From: Comamonadaceae bacterium
Lineage (GTDB): Bacteria > Pseudomonadota > Gammaproteobacteria > Burkholderiales > Burkholderiaceae_C
Assembly (NCBI GenBank): GCA_947374485.1
Contig: CANCCF010000017.1
Span: forward strand, 1-43,477
Length of the DNA: 43,477 nucleotides
Direction of reading: 5' to 3'
The translations under genes were made by a program, and so were the position numbers. Below are positions 13,907-22,047 of the stretch, piece by piece; position 1 is the first letter of the stretch, and every line of letters begins with the position of its first letter. The notes under the pieces are model-generated. The model ran no database searches. It had not been told where the DNA came from and was given only the letters and a program-made list of their open reading frames with translations.

Positions 13907-14503
13907 ATGCACCGCAGATTGTTTCTTTTCACTTTGTTGTTGCTGGCGCAAGGCGCCGGTGCACAGGCTGTCGGCAGCCACAACGACAGTGACGGTACGA
14001 ACGCAACGGAATCAGAAACCCAGCCGCACACCCGCGTCTCGCTGCAGCAAATACAGGCCGCACTGGCCCTGCGTTTTCCCCTGCGCTACCCGGTGCCGGG
14101 CCTGCTGGATCTGGCGGTGGACACGCCGCGCCTGCAGCTCTTGCCAGCGCAAAACCGCATCAGCGCCACGATGGATGTGCAAGCCGCAGGCCCCGCCTTG
14201 CAGCGCAGCCACCAGGGCTTGTTGGAAGTGGACTTTGCGCTGCGCTATGAGCCCGCTGACCGCAGCATCCGCGCCCACCAGCTGCGCCTGCGCCGCATGC
14301 TCTTCCCTACGCTGCAGCCCGGCGTGGTGGCCTTGCTCAATGGCTACGCACCGGCGCTGGCCGAGCAGAGTTTGCTGGAGGTGGTGCTGCACCGCTTGAG
14401 CCCCAAGGACCTGGCGCTGGCCGATGTGCTGGGGCTACAGCCCGGCAGCATCACGGTAACGGACACCGGCTTGCTGATCGGCCTGGTCAGCAAGCCACTT
14501 TGA
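13907..14503 (+). CDS. Exported DUF1439-like protein
   Basis: A 198-residue protein with signal peptide MHRRLFLFTLLLLAQGAGAQA and a mature part that fits the DUF1439 (YceB-like) family: VSLQQIQAALALRFPLRYPV, then alternating strands, ending SITVTDTGLLIGL. This family belongs to lipid-binding-like tubular folds, but its role is not established; the present copy lacks a lipobox cysteine, so it is periplasmic rather than lipidated. AAGGAG lies before the ATG. A hairpin terminator follows directly. Confidence 0.78.
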   Translation: MHRRLFLFTLLLLAQGAGAQAVGSHNDSDGTNATESETQPHTRVSLQQIQAALALRFPLRYPVPGLLDLAVDTPRLQLLPAQNRISATMDVQAAGPALQRSHQGLLEVDFALRYEPADRSIRAHQLRLRRMLFPTLQPGVVALLNGYAPALAEQSLLEVVLHRLSPKDLALADVLGLQPGSITVTDTGLLIGLVSKPL

Positions 14504-14537
14504 GTAAGGCCGCGCCGTGCGGCCCCAAGCAGGGTTG

Positions 14538-14555
14538 GCCCCGTGAGGGGCTTTT
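14538..14555 (+). terminator. Rho-independent terminator after the DUF1439 gene
   Basis: Stem GCCCC, loop GTGA, stem GGGGC, then TTTT. It reads rightward and overlaps the stop codon of the convergent UPF0114 gene. A second GC-rich stem (GGCCGC...GCGGCC) lies just upstream. Confidence 0.65.
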
Positions 14556-15171
14556 AATGCTTTGAAGAGGCGTGGTTGCTGGTGAGAATTTTGTCGGTGT
14601 AGGCAATGGCCAGCGCGCTGAGCAAAAAGGTGATGTGGATCGCGGTCTGCCACAGCAGCACTTTTTCGTCGTAATTGGCCGCGTTGATGAAGGTCTTGAG
14701 CAGGTGGATGGAGCTGATGCCGATGATGGCCGTGCCCAGCTTGACCTTCAGCACCGAGGCGTTCACGTGGCTCAGCCACTCGGGCTGGTCGCGGTGGCCT
14801 TCGAGGTCCATGCGGCTCACAAAGGTTTCATAGCCGCCCACAATCACCATGATGAGCAGGTTGGAGATCATCACCACATCGATCAGCGCCAGCACCACCA
14901 GCATGATGATGGTTTCATTCAGTGCGGTGATCTGCACATCCGAGCGGTAGCCAATGCTGGTGATGAGCGCCTGCAGCGCCGTCTGGCTGCCAAAGGCGGC
15001 CTCCAGCAGGTGCACCAGCTCGACCCAGAAGTGAAACACGTACACGCCCTGCGCGGCAATCAGGCCGAGGTAGAGGGGCAATTGCAGCCAGCGGCTGGCA
15101 AAGATGAAGCGGGGGATGGGGCGCAGGGCAGGCGTCTGTTGGCTGGGCTGGGCAGGCTGGTTGGAAGACAT
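14554..15171 (-). CDS. UPF0114 (YqhA-like) inner-membrane protein
   Basis: A 205-residue protein with about four transmembrane segments: LQLPLYLGLIAAQGVYVFHF, IIMLVVLALIDVVMISNLLI, GTAIIGISSIHLLKTFI and a C-terminal one. The pair NLLIMVIVGGYETFVSRMD and WLSHVNASVLKVKL is diagnostic of UPF0114/YqhA. The function of the family is not known. Start at ATG 15171 is chosen because a TACAAT box at 15214-15209 would place transcription start between it and the alternative ATG at 15210. Divergent from the cation efflux gene. Confidence 0.88.
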   Translation of the reverse strand: MSSNQPAQPSQQTPALRPIPRFIFASRWLQLPLYLGLIAAQGVYVFHFWVELVHLLEAAFGSQTALQALITSIGYRSDVQITALNETIIMLVVLALIDVVMISNLLIMVIVGGYETFVSRMDLEGHRDQPEWLSHVNASVLKVKLGTAIIGISSIHLLKTFINAANYDEKVLLWQTAIHITFLLSALAIAYTDKILTSNHASSKH

Positions 15172-15297
15172 GGGTGAATGGATATGGGCGTCGTATGTTT
15201 GGGTACCCATTGTAAAGAGGGGGTCTGGATGCGGCCTCTTCAGCGTACGGTAAGCCCCCGATTTCTGGACGGTCAACAGGCCTGCAACAATAGGCCC

Positions 15298-16251
15298 ATG
15301 AACTTCACCGACCTGGACGACAACTCCGAACACGCCACCCACAGTGTGGCCGAGCGCGCCGCTGCCGCCAGCCGCAGCACCTGGGTGAGTGTGGTGGTGA
15401 ATGTGCTGCTGTCCACCACCCAGATCGTGGTGGGTGTGATGGCCAAATCGCAGGGCCTGATCGCCGACGGCATCCATTCGCTCTCCGATCTGGTGGCGGA
15501 TTTTGTGGTGCTGTTTGCCGGCCACCACGCCAAGAAAGACGCCGACGAAGACCACCCCTATGGCCACCAGCGTTTCGAGACCGCCGCCTCACTGGCGCTG
15601 GGTGTGCTGCTGCTGGCGGTGGGTGTGGGCATGGTCTGGTCGGCGCTGCAAAAGCTGGAGTCCCCCGGCACCATCCCCACAGCCCACACCAGCGCGCTGT
15701 GGGTGGCGCTGGGTGCCATTGCCGCCAAGGAGCTGCTGTTTCGCTACATGCTGCGGGTGGCCAAGGCGGTCAAATCGAGCATGCTGGTGGCCAATGCCTG
15801 GCATGCGCGCTCGGACGCCGCTTCTTCCCTGGTGGTGAGCCTGGGCCTGATCGGCAACCTGCTGGGCTACCCGCTGCTGGACCCGATAGCCGCGCTGATC
15901 GTGGGCTTCATGGTGGCCAAGATGGGCTGGAGTTTTGGCTGGGACGCGCTGCATGACCTGATGGACCGCGGCCTGGACGAGGCCGAGGTGCAGGCCATCC
16001 GCGACACCCTGAAGGCCTCGCCCGGCGTGCGCGGCGTGCACGATGTGCGCACCCGCAAGATGGGTGACATGGTGGTGGTGGACGCGCACATCGAGGTGGA
16101 CGCCACGCTCACCGTGGAGGCCGGCCACAACATTGCCGTGGCTGCGCGCCAGGCCGTGATGCAACGCCACCGCGTGCTCGACCTGATGACCCACGTGGAC
16201 CCGTCCCAGCGGCCCGACCGGGACCACGACGCCGCCCACCCGCCGCACTGA
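15298..16251 (+). CDS. Cation diffusion facilitator (FieF-type) transporter
   Basis: A 317-residue proton-coupled exporter of divalent cations (Zn, Fe, Co, Mn or Cd). The first metal half-site is ADGIHSLSDLVADF in TM2 and the second HARSDAASSLVV in TM5; six membrane spans are followed by a cytoplasmic ferredoxin-like domain (about 210-305) with GVRGVHDVRTRKMGDMVVVD and metal-binding histidines such as DAHIEVDATLT. The ATG at 15298 is adjacent to family-like sequence. It is divergent from UPF0114 and convergent with phhA. The exact metal cannot be fixed. Confidence 0.92.
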   Translation: MNFTDLDDNSEHATHSVAERAAAASRSTWVSVVVNVLLSTTQIVVGVMAKSQGLIADGIHSLSDLVADFVVLFAGHHAKKDADEDHPYGHQRFETAASLALGVLLLAVGVGMVWSALQKLESPGTIPTAHTSALWVALGAIAAKELLFRYMLRVAKAVKSSMLVANAWHARSDAASSLVVSLGLIGNLLGYPLLDPIAALIVGFMVAKMGWSFGWDALHDLMDRGLDEAEVQAIRDTLKASPGVRGVHDVRTRKMGDMVVVDAHIEVDATLTVEAGHNIAVAARQAVMQRHRVLDLMTHVDPSQRPDRDHDAAHPPH

Positions 16252-16276
16252 ACGCACTGGACTCTGAGCGCACTTG

Positions 16277-16298
16277 GCGCGCTGGTCATCCAGCGCGC
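16277..16298. terminator. Perfect 9-bp hairpin between convergent genes
   Basis: GCGCGCTGG-TCAT-CCAGCGCGC overlaps the phhA stop codon. It has no T tract on either side, so it may be a weak bidirectional terminator or an mRNA 3'-end stabiliser. Confidence 0.4.
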
Positions 16299-17203
16299 GT
16301 GGTGCTGGCGGCCCGGGCCGCCTGGTAGGCCCGTGTGCCCCTGTGAAACACGGTGTCCGTAGGCAGCACGTCAGAGGGCTGGTAGTCCGGCTGCCCGGCA
16401 ACGCGCGCATACAGGGGCGCAAAGTCGGTCTGCGCCAGGGCCAGCAGCTCGTCCAGGTCGTGGATGACGAAATAGGTCTCCTGCAAGTCGTCAATCCGGT
16501 AGCGGGTGCGCATCACGCGCTCCAGACAGAAGCGCAGGCGGTTGGGTGAGGCATCGTCCAGCGCGTAACGGGTCTCCGAAAAAGAGGACACGATGCCCGC
16601 GCCATAGATGCGCAGCCCATGGCCCTGCTGCAACAAGCCAAATTCCACCGTGTACCAGTACACCCGGGCCAGTTGCGCCAGCTGGCCCAGTTGCTGCGCG
16701 CGCAGGCCCCCTTGGCCATAGGCCTGGATGAAATTGGCCATGGCCGGGTTCATCAGCATGGGCACGTGGCCAAACACATCGTGGAACACGTCCGGCTCCT
16801 CCAGATAGTCGAGCTGCCCGGCGCTGCGAATGAAGTTGCCCGCCGGAAAGCGCCGCTCTGCCAGGTGCCCAAAGAACACCGCATCGGGCACCAGCCCGGG
16901 CACGGCCACCAGCTGCCAGCCGGTGCGCCGCAGCAGGGCGGTATTGACGCGGCGGAAGTCGGGGATCTGGTGGGCGTCTATGGGCAGGTCGCGCAGGCCC
17001 TGCAAAAAGGCATCGCAGGCTCGTCCAGGCAGGAGCCGCGTTTGCCGCTCGAACAGCGTTTTCCAGGTGGCATGGTCGGCTGCGCTGTAGTGTTCCCAGC
17101 CTTGTTCAACGGTCCAGTCCGGATTGGCAGGACGTGGCGCAGCGTCGGCGGCCACGCCGTGTTTGGCAGGCGCTTGGCTAAATGGTTGGGTGGCAATTTG
17201 CAT
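16286..17203 (-). CDS. phhA: Phenylalanine 4-monooxygenase
   Basis: Converts phenylalanine to tyrosine using tetrahydropterin, O2 and non-haem iron. The 305-residue protein has the bacterial single-domain length. The iron ligands are in EPDVFHDVFGHVPML (two His) and YWYTVEFGL (Glu). DFRRVNTALLRRTGWQLVAV and SSFSETRYALDD are further family motifs. The ATG at 17203 has GAGGTG upstream. No pterin dehydratase (phhB) is adjacent, unlike in Pseudomonas. The gene stands between a convergent CDF transporter and a GspC-like gene on the same strand. Confidence 0.96.
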   Translation of the reverse strand: MQIATQPFSQAPAKHGVAADAAPRPANPDWTVEQGWEHYSAADHATWKTLFERQTRLLPGRACDAFLQGLRDLPIDAHQIPDFRRVNTALLRRTGWQLVAVPGLVPDAVFFGHLAERRFPAGNFIRSAGQLDYLEEPDVFHDVFGHVPMLMNPAMANFIQAYGQGGLRAQQLGQLAQLARVYWYTVEFGLLQQGHGLRIYGAGIVSSFSETRYALDDASPNRLRFCLERVMRTRYRIDDLQETYFVIHDLDELLALAQTDFAPLYARVAGQPDYQPSDVLPTDTVFHRGTRAYQAARAASTTRAG

Positions 17204-17360
17204 GGTGGCACCTCGCTGGGGCCGCATGGTACGCGCAGCCCGCGCGGCGTGCAGCACGGGGCGCGCGGTTCCTGCATTGCGTACAGGGTCTGGCTAGCAG
17301 CGCCCGCTCCGGCGCCGCCATCAGGGTCTGTGGCTGGGCACCCACAGGTACAGCAGGCGT

Positions 17361-17966
17361 TCAGGGCGCCTCAGGCCCCACAGGCGCCTGGCCAGTGCCC
17401 CGGCTTTGCAGACGCCGACGGCGCCCCGGCGCCACCATTTCGCCCGGCGCGGCCATGCGAACCTGGGGCTGAGCCGCCAGCGCCAGGGCGACCGGCACGG
17501 GTGCAGGCGCGCCGGTGGAGCGCTCCATGGGGCTGGGCAATGCCAGTGTGAGCCGTGCCGCACCCTGTTGGCCCCCCAGGCTGGCAGTGCGTGTGCCCAC
17601 CGACTGCAGCAGCCAATCACCGTCCACCTGCGCACCCACGCGATAGGCACGGGCGGCTTGCTGGTCCACCGCAATCAGGGCCACACCGCGGCCAAGGTCC
17701 GCGGCGTCGGCAATCACACCCAGCAGCTGAAACCGCGCACTGTCGCCGGGCGGTGCAAGGGCCGGGTTGCTGTCCGCACCGCTGCCGCCCAGCAGGTGTA
17801 TCCATGCCGCCGCGCCGGGGTCTGGCACCGCGTCGCCATACGCTGTGGCAGTCCCGGTTGCGGGGGCAGTTGCCGCAGGCAGCGGCTCGGTGAAGCGGCG
17901 CGCCCAGGCGAACACGCTGGCCGCCACCAGAAGCCAGACCACCGCCGTCAGAAGTCGCGTTTGCAT
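17361..17966 (-). CDS. Orphan GspC-like (type II secretion C/N-type) protein
   Basis: A 201-residue single-pass membrane protein: the N-terminal anchor is LLTAVVWLLVAASVFAWARR. The middle part (about 75-125: FQLLGVIADAADLGRGVALI then YRVGAQVDGDWLLQSV) matches the homology region of GspC/PilP-like pilotins that contact the secretin. The C-terminal third is Pro/Ala/Arg rich without PDZ domain. No other type II secretion gene is near, so it is an orphan or belongs to a system elsewhere. CATAAT just upstream may be its own -10 box, though only 29 bp separate it from the cytochrome gene. Confidence 0.72.
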   Translation of the reverse strand: MQTRLLTAVVWLLVAASVFAWARRFTEPLPAATAPATGTATAYGDAVPDPGAAAWIHLLGGSGADSNPALAPPGDSARFQLLGVIADAADLGRGVALIAVDQQAARAYRVGAQVDGDWLLQSVGTRTASLGGQQGAARLTLALPSPMERSTGAPAPVPVALALAAQPQVRMAAPGEMVAPGRRRRLQSRGTGQAPVGPEAP

Positions 17967-17995
17967 GGCCGGATTATGTTAGAGCGCTGCGCCCT

Positions 17996-19624
17996 TCAGG
18001 GCGTCAGGCGCGCACCCAGGGGAACCAGCGTGCGGTAGTCAGGCTCGGCATAACCCAGCAAATGCCCCCCCTTGGCCGCCTCACGCTGACCGGCCGCCAG
18101 GGAGAGTGTGAAAAAGGCCGCACCGGCCGGGCGCCCGAAGTTGGCGTTCTCCAGGGTCTCCAGCAAATAGTCCTGGCTCCAGGAGATGCGCATGCGCGCC
18201 AGTGCATCGGCAAAAAAATAGGTGGCTGCATAGATCTCGGCCAGCAGTGCGCGCTCGTCCAGGGGCAGCTGCAGATGCTCTGCCCAGGGCTGCAGGCCCA
18301 GTACGGATTTGCCATACAGGCGCTGCGGGTCGGCATGCGCCGACACCCACCGCGTGCGGGGCCGCCAGGCATCGGGCAGGTCCACCTGCTGCGGGGCTGC
18401 CAGCTGCGCCGACAGGACCACGCGCTCGCTCACGGGGCCCCTCGGCAAGGCACGCAGCAGTTGCGCCAGTTCGGCCGGGCGCAGCCACAACACCAGCAGG
18501 TCATCGGGCCGCACATCGGCCAGCAGGTTGAGCGGGCCTGCACTGTCCGGGCCTTGTGCCTGCCAACGGCGCCTGTCGTCGGGCAGGCCTGCCAATCCCT
18601 GGTGCAGCAGGTCCGCCGCCGCCTCGCCGGCGGCATCGGCATAGAGCTGGATGACACGTGGCACCGGCTTTGCCAGCTCATGAATGTGGCGCGCGAGCAT
18701 GTGCGCCTCCACCGGCACACCGCGGGAGAAGTACACGCTGTAAAAATCCGTGGCGCCAGAGGGTGCCATATCGACGATGGGGAACAGGCAGGGCAAGGCC
18801 GCCTGCTCGCAGAAGTCGCGCACCGGCGTCCACTCGGCACGGCCCGCGCCTGAGAGCACCGCGTACACCGGTTGGCGCTGCTGGTAGACCTGCAGCTGTT
18901 GCTGCCAGCCGCTGGGCGGACCGCTGAGCTGCCACGCCTGCCAGTCCATGGCTGCGCCACCCAGCGGGCCTGCGCGCGCCCAGGCCTGCATGGTGCTGCG
19001 CACCGTGTCGGCGCGCAGCGGGTCGGCGTCGGGGGTGATGATGCTGGCCAGGTGCAGCACGCCATCCTGCAGGCCGGCAGGCGGCGCAACGGAGAGCTGG
19101 CGCACATAGGCCGTGAGTGCCTGCAGGTCCTGCTCGCCCAGGGCATAGCGCGGCATCAGGGCATCGAGCGCGCGGCCGCTCGAGTCCAGGCCCTGGCGCA
19201 GGGCGCGGGCCAGCGTGGCATCGTCATAGGCGGCGCGCGTGTCCTGGCGCGAACCGGTCAAGGGTTCGGCGTTTGCGGCCAGTCGCCGGGGCGTGAGGGG
19301 AACCGGCGGGCTGAAGAGCAGCGGCGCGGCAATGGCAGGAATCGCCAGGCTGCCTTCGCGGCTTCCCATTCCGCTGCGCCGGTGGCACAGCACGCAGGCC
19401 GCACCCTGCTCCTGCAAGTGGGTGCCCCCTGCAGCACTGGCACGCAGCGGCTGGCCATCACCCAACAGGCCTTCCATGTAGATGCGCCGGCCCTGCTCCA
19501 GCAGTTCGGGCCCGGCAGAGCGCACCGGTGCCGCGCCCAGCGCCAGGGCGACCCAGACACAGGCAGCCACCACGCGGCCTGGGGCTTGCCGCAGGCACCC
19601 GGGCAGCCAGCCTGTGTAGCGCAC
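17996..19624 (-). CDS. c-type cytochrome fused to a periplasmic-binding-protein-like domain
   Basis: A 542-residue exported protein. After a signal sequence (VVAACVWVALALGAAPVRSA), a cytochrome c domain (about 38-180) has one haem motif CVLCH (77-81) and a likely axial Met in ALMPRYALGEQDLQALTAYV. Residues about 190-535 look like a type 1 periplasmic binding protein of the branched-chain amino acid or urea kind: LHLASIITPDADPLR, YAVLSGAGRAEW, RVIQLYADAAGEAA, EIYAATYFFADAL. The start is a GTG 9 bp after the multicopper oxidase stop, so the two are cotranscribed. The oxidase may exchange electrons with this haem. No ABC permease is near. Exact function is unknown. Confidence 0.78.
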   Translation of the reverse strand: MRYTGWLPGCLRQAPGRVVAACVWVALALGAAPVRSAGPELLEQGRRIYMEGLLGDGQPLRASAAGGTHLQEQGAACVLCHRRSGMGSREGSLAIPAIAAPLLFSPPVPLTPRRLAANAEPLTGSRQDTRAAYDDATLARALRQGLDSSGRALDALMPRYALGEQDLQALTAYVRQLSVAPPAGLQDGVLHLASIITPDADPLRADTVRSTMQAWARAGPLGGAAMDWQAWQLSGPPSGWQQQLQVYQQRQPVYAVLSGAGRAEWTPVRDFCEQAALPCLFPIVDMAPSGATDFYSVYFSRGVPVEAHMLARHIHELAKPVPRVIQLYADAAGEAAADLLHQGLAGLPDDRRRWQAQGPDSAGPLNLLADVRPDDLLVLWLRPAELAQLLRALPRGPVSERVVLSAQLAAPQQVDLPDAWRPRTRWVSAHADPQRLYGKSVLGLQPWAEHLQLPLDERALLAEIYAATYFFADALARMRISWSQDYLLETLENANFGRPAGAAFFTLSLAAGQREAAKGGHLLGYAEPDYRTLVPLGARLTP

Positions 19625-19633
19625 GCGGCCTGC

Positions 19634-21751
19634 CTACCGTACCTCGAACCAGCGCATCATGTCGTGCTCTTCGTGGCCCAGGATGTGGCAGTGGTAGACG
19701 TACTTGCCAGGCCGTGTGAAGGTGGCCATCACACGGGTGATAAAGCCCGGCGGGCAGACGATGGTGTCTTTCCAGCCCTGCTCGGCGGCGGGGGCGGGCA
19801 CCGGGTCGGTGGTGGGCTCGGGCGGCGCGCTGAACTTGACGCCGGCCCAACCATTGGAGAGCAGCTTTTCCTGGATACGGCCCTTGAATGCCTGGCGGTT
19901 GATGGCGCGAAAACGCACCAGGTGCATGTGGATGGGGTGCGAGTCCGCCGTGCTGTTCCAGAACTCCCAGATCTCGGTCGAACCCAGCACCGGGAAGATG
20001 TCCGGCGGATCCTGGTAGCGCTTGGTGCCCTCGGCCACCGTGCCGATGAGCGGCATGATGCGGCCGTACTCGTCGCAGCCCTCGCCCAGCATGATCTTGC
20101 GCACCGTCAAGCCCTTGGGCACGGTGGTGACCAGGGGCAATACCGGTGTGGCGGCATCCCGCCCGCGCAGCGCCGTGGTGCGCACCAGTTTGGTAACCGG
20201 GTTGACCGTGGTGTTGAGCGTCTTGGAGACGCTGATTTGCAGCACCGTGGCCCATGGGTCCGTGGGCGCCGTTGCCGACCCGCTGGGGTAGGGGAAGGGC
20301 GCGTCATTGCTCACCACCAGCTTGCTGCCCGGCTTGAGGCTGCTGAAGTCAATCAGCACGTCCTTGCGTTCGCCCGGGAAGATCTGGATGGCGTTCATCG
20401 CCACCGGCGCATTCAGCAAGCCGCCATCGGTGCCGATCTGGAAGAATCCCAGGCCGCCAAAGCTCAGGTTGTAGACCCTTGAGTCCGAGCCATTGAGCAG
20501 GCGCAGGCGGTACTGCCGGGGCTCCACATCCAGGCGCGGCCAGGCCACGCCATTGACGCAGATGATGTCGCCAAACATCTCCGGCACGTGCGTGGGCTGG
20601 TTGCCCGTCACCACCGTGTTGGGGTCGTTGGGGTTGTAGCCGGTGGGAAAACCCGGCAGGGTTTTGACCTTGCCCGGCGCCAGCGTGTTCCAGCCATTGA
20701 GCGCCGGCGAGTCCGCCACATAGGCCAGGCTGCCATCGGCCTGGAACAGCTTGTCCTGGATGATGAGCGGCAGTTCCTGCTCGCCCGTGGGCAAGAGCCT
20801 GGCGGCAATCAGCGCCGCCTCATTGGCGTCACGGATGACGTACAAACCGGCCAGCCCGGCATAGGCATTGATGCGGGTGACACCTTCGCCATGGTCGTGG
20901 TACCAGTGCATGGCCGCTTCATCGGCGTTGTCATAGGTGTAGGTCAGGTGGTCCGAGCCCGCCGCGGTGTTGCCATTGGTTGCGGCGGCAGTCACGCCCG
21001 GGCCAATCTGCACGCGCTGCGGCGTAAACCATTGGTCGGGCCCGCCATCGAACTCCCTGGCCGAGTCGCCGCCATGGTGGTGGATGGCAATCGGCACACC
21101 GTTGAGGGGAGAGCCCAGGGCGTCGGTCTGCATGCTGATGGTCTGGTCCACGCCCAGCAGGTGCGGCAAGGGCTTGCCGTTGGCATCCACCAGGCCGTTG
21201 TACCAGTTGACGGAAATGGGACTGCCGCGCTGCACCACAAAGGTCCGCGCCGGAAAGGTGGCAGCCAAACCCGTGCCATTGGTAAAGATGCTTTCAAGGT
21301 CATGGTTGCCGTAGCCCCAGACCGTGGTCATGGGTACCGGCGAGCCATCAGCAAACTTGCTGCCCAGCGGCCCCAGAATGGGCCAGGCCATCTGACTGGC
21401 TTTGACGCTGTAGGTATTGGTGCTGCCGGCATCGGGCTGGTAGACAAAGCCCAACTGCGGCAGGCTGGCCTTCAGGGTCACATTGAGCACAGGCACGCGG
21501 CCGGCTGCATCCGCATTCAGAGCCCCGGCGAGCACGGCGTTGCCGGGGTCCAGAGCCCAGGGCAGCGCGTTGGTGAAACGGATGTCCCAGACCTTTTGTG
21601 CCAGGGCCGCATCGCTGGCACCCGTCCAACTCGCGGCCTGCAGATTGCCCACCGTCTGTGCCAGCAAAGGCTTGCTGTAAAAAATGCCGGGCAGCAGGCT
21701 TGCACCTACGCCAGCGGCGGCTCGTCCTAAAAACTTTCGTCTGTTTGCCAT
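19634..21751 (-). CDS. Tat-exported multicopper oxidase
   Basis: A 705-residue oxidase that would couple four one-electron oxidations to O2 reduction. It begins with a twin-arginine signal, ANRRKFLGRAAAGVGASLLP. All four copper motifs are present: IHHHGG, HWYHDH, HPIHMH and HCHILGHEEHDMM, the last with the type 1 Cys, His and Met. The sequence style (CPPGFITRVMATF before site IV) is near CotA/phenoxazinone-synthase/bilirubin-oxidase types rather than CueO, and no Met-rich segment is seen. Start at 21751 is supported by AGGGG and the Tat motif. It heads an operon with the cytochrome-PBP fusion. Substrate unknown; metal (Mn, Fe) or phenolic donors are possible. Confidence 0.92.
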   Translation of the reverse strand: MANRRKFLGRAAAGVGASLLPGIFYSKPLLAQTVGNLQAASWTGASDAALAQKVWDIRFTNALPWALDPGNAVLAGALNADAAGRVPVLNVTLKASLPQLGFVYQPDAGSTNTYSVKASQMAWPILGPLGSKFADGSPVPMTTVWGYGNHDLESIFTNGTGLAATFPARTFVVQRGSPISVNWYNGLVDANGKPLPHLLGVDQTISMQTDALGSPLNGVPIAIHHHGGDSAREFDGGPDQWFTPQRVQIGPGVTAAATNGNTAAGSDHLTYTYDNADEAAMHWYHDHGEGVTRINAYAGLAGLYVIRDANEAALIAARLLPTGEQELPLIIQDKLFQADGSLAYVADSPALNGWNTLAPGKVKTLPGFPTGYNPNDPNTVVTGNQPTHVPEMFGDIICVNGVAWPRLDVEPRQYRLRLLNGSDSRVYNLSFGGLGFFQIGTDGGLLNAPVAMNAIQIFPGERKDVLIDFSSLKPGSKLVVSNDAPFPYPSGSATAPTDPWATVLQISVSKTLNTTVNPVTKLVRTTALRGRDAATPVLPLVTTVPKGLTVRKIMLGEGCDEYGRIMPLIGTVAEGTKRYQDPPDIFPVLGSTEIWEFWNSTADSHPIHMHLVRFRAINRQAFKGRIQEKLLSNGWAGVKFSAPPEPTTDPVPAPAAEQGWKDTIVCPPGFITRVMATFTRPGKYVYHCHILGHEEHDMMRWFEVR

Positions 21752-22003
21752 GAAGTACCCCTGATAAAAAAAGTCAAGGTGATGTTCAAAGCCGAAAAGC
21801 CGCTTCAATTTATGTTGCTGCCCGTCCTGACCCGCAGCTGTGTCCTGTTTAGCGCCAATGCAACCTTGTTCGCACCGGAAGTGATGTGTGACTGACAAGA
21901 CATTATGTAAAAATTTGTTAGCGAGTGTGTGGCCGAGGCAAAGAAAGGCTTTTTTGTCAGATATTCCACAGTTTTTGCCCCATGTCGTGTTGCACGGGCA
22001 CAA

Positions 22004-22023
22004 AAAAACGGCCCGCAGGCCGT
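22004..22023 (-). terminator. Rho-independent terminator after the APC permease
   Basis: On the minus strand: ACGGCC, four-base loop, GGCCGT, then a run of seven T. It lies about 25 bp after the permease stop and separates it from the multicopper oxidase operon, whose promoter must lie in 21752-22003. Confidence 0.8.
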
Positions 22024-22047
22024 CTTTTGCTGGAGGAAAAAGCCCGC

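Noticed and set aside
18872..20482. A 536-codon plus-strand frame over the cytochrome-PBP and oxidase genes
   Set aside because: It overlaps two real genes with haem and copper motifs and shows only shadow-type composition.
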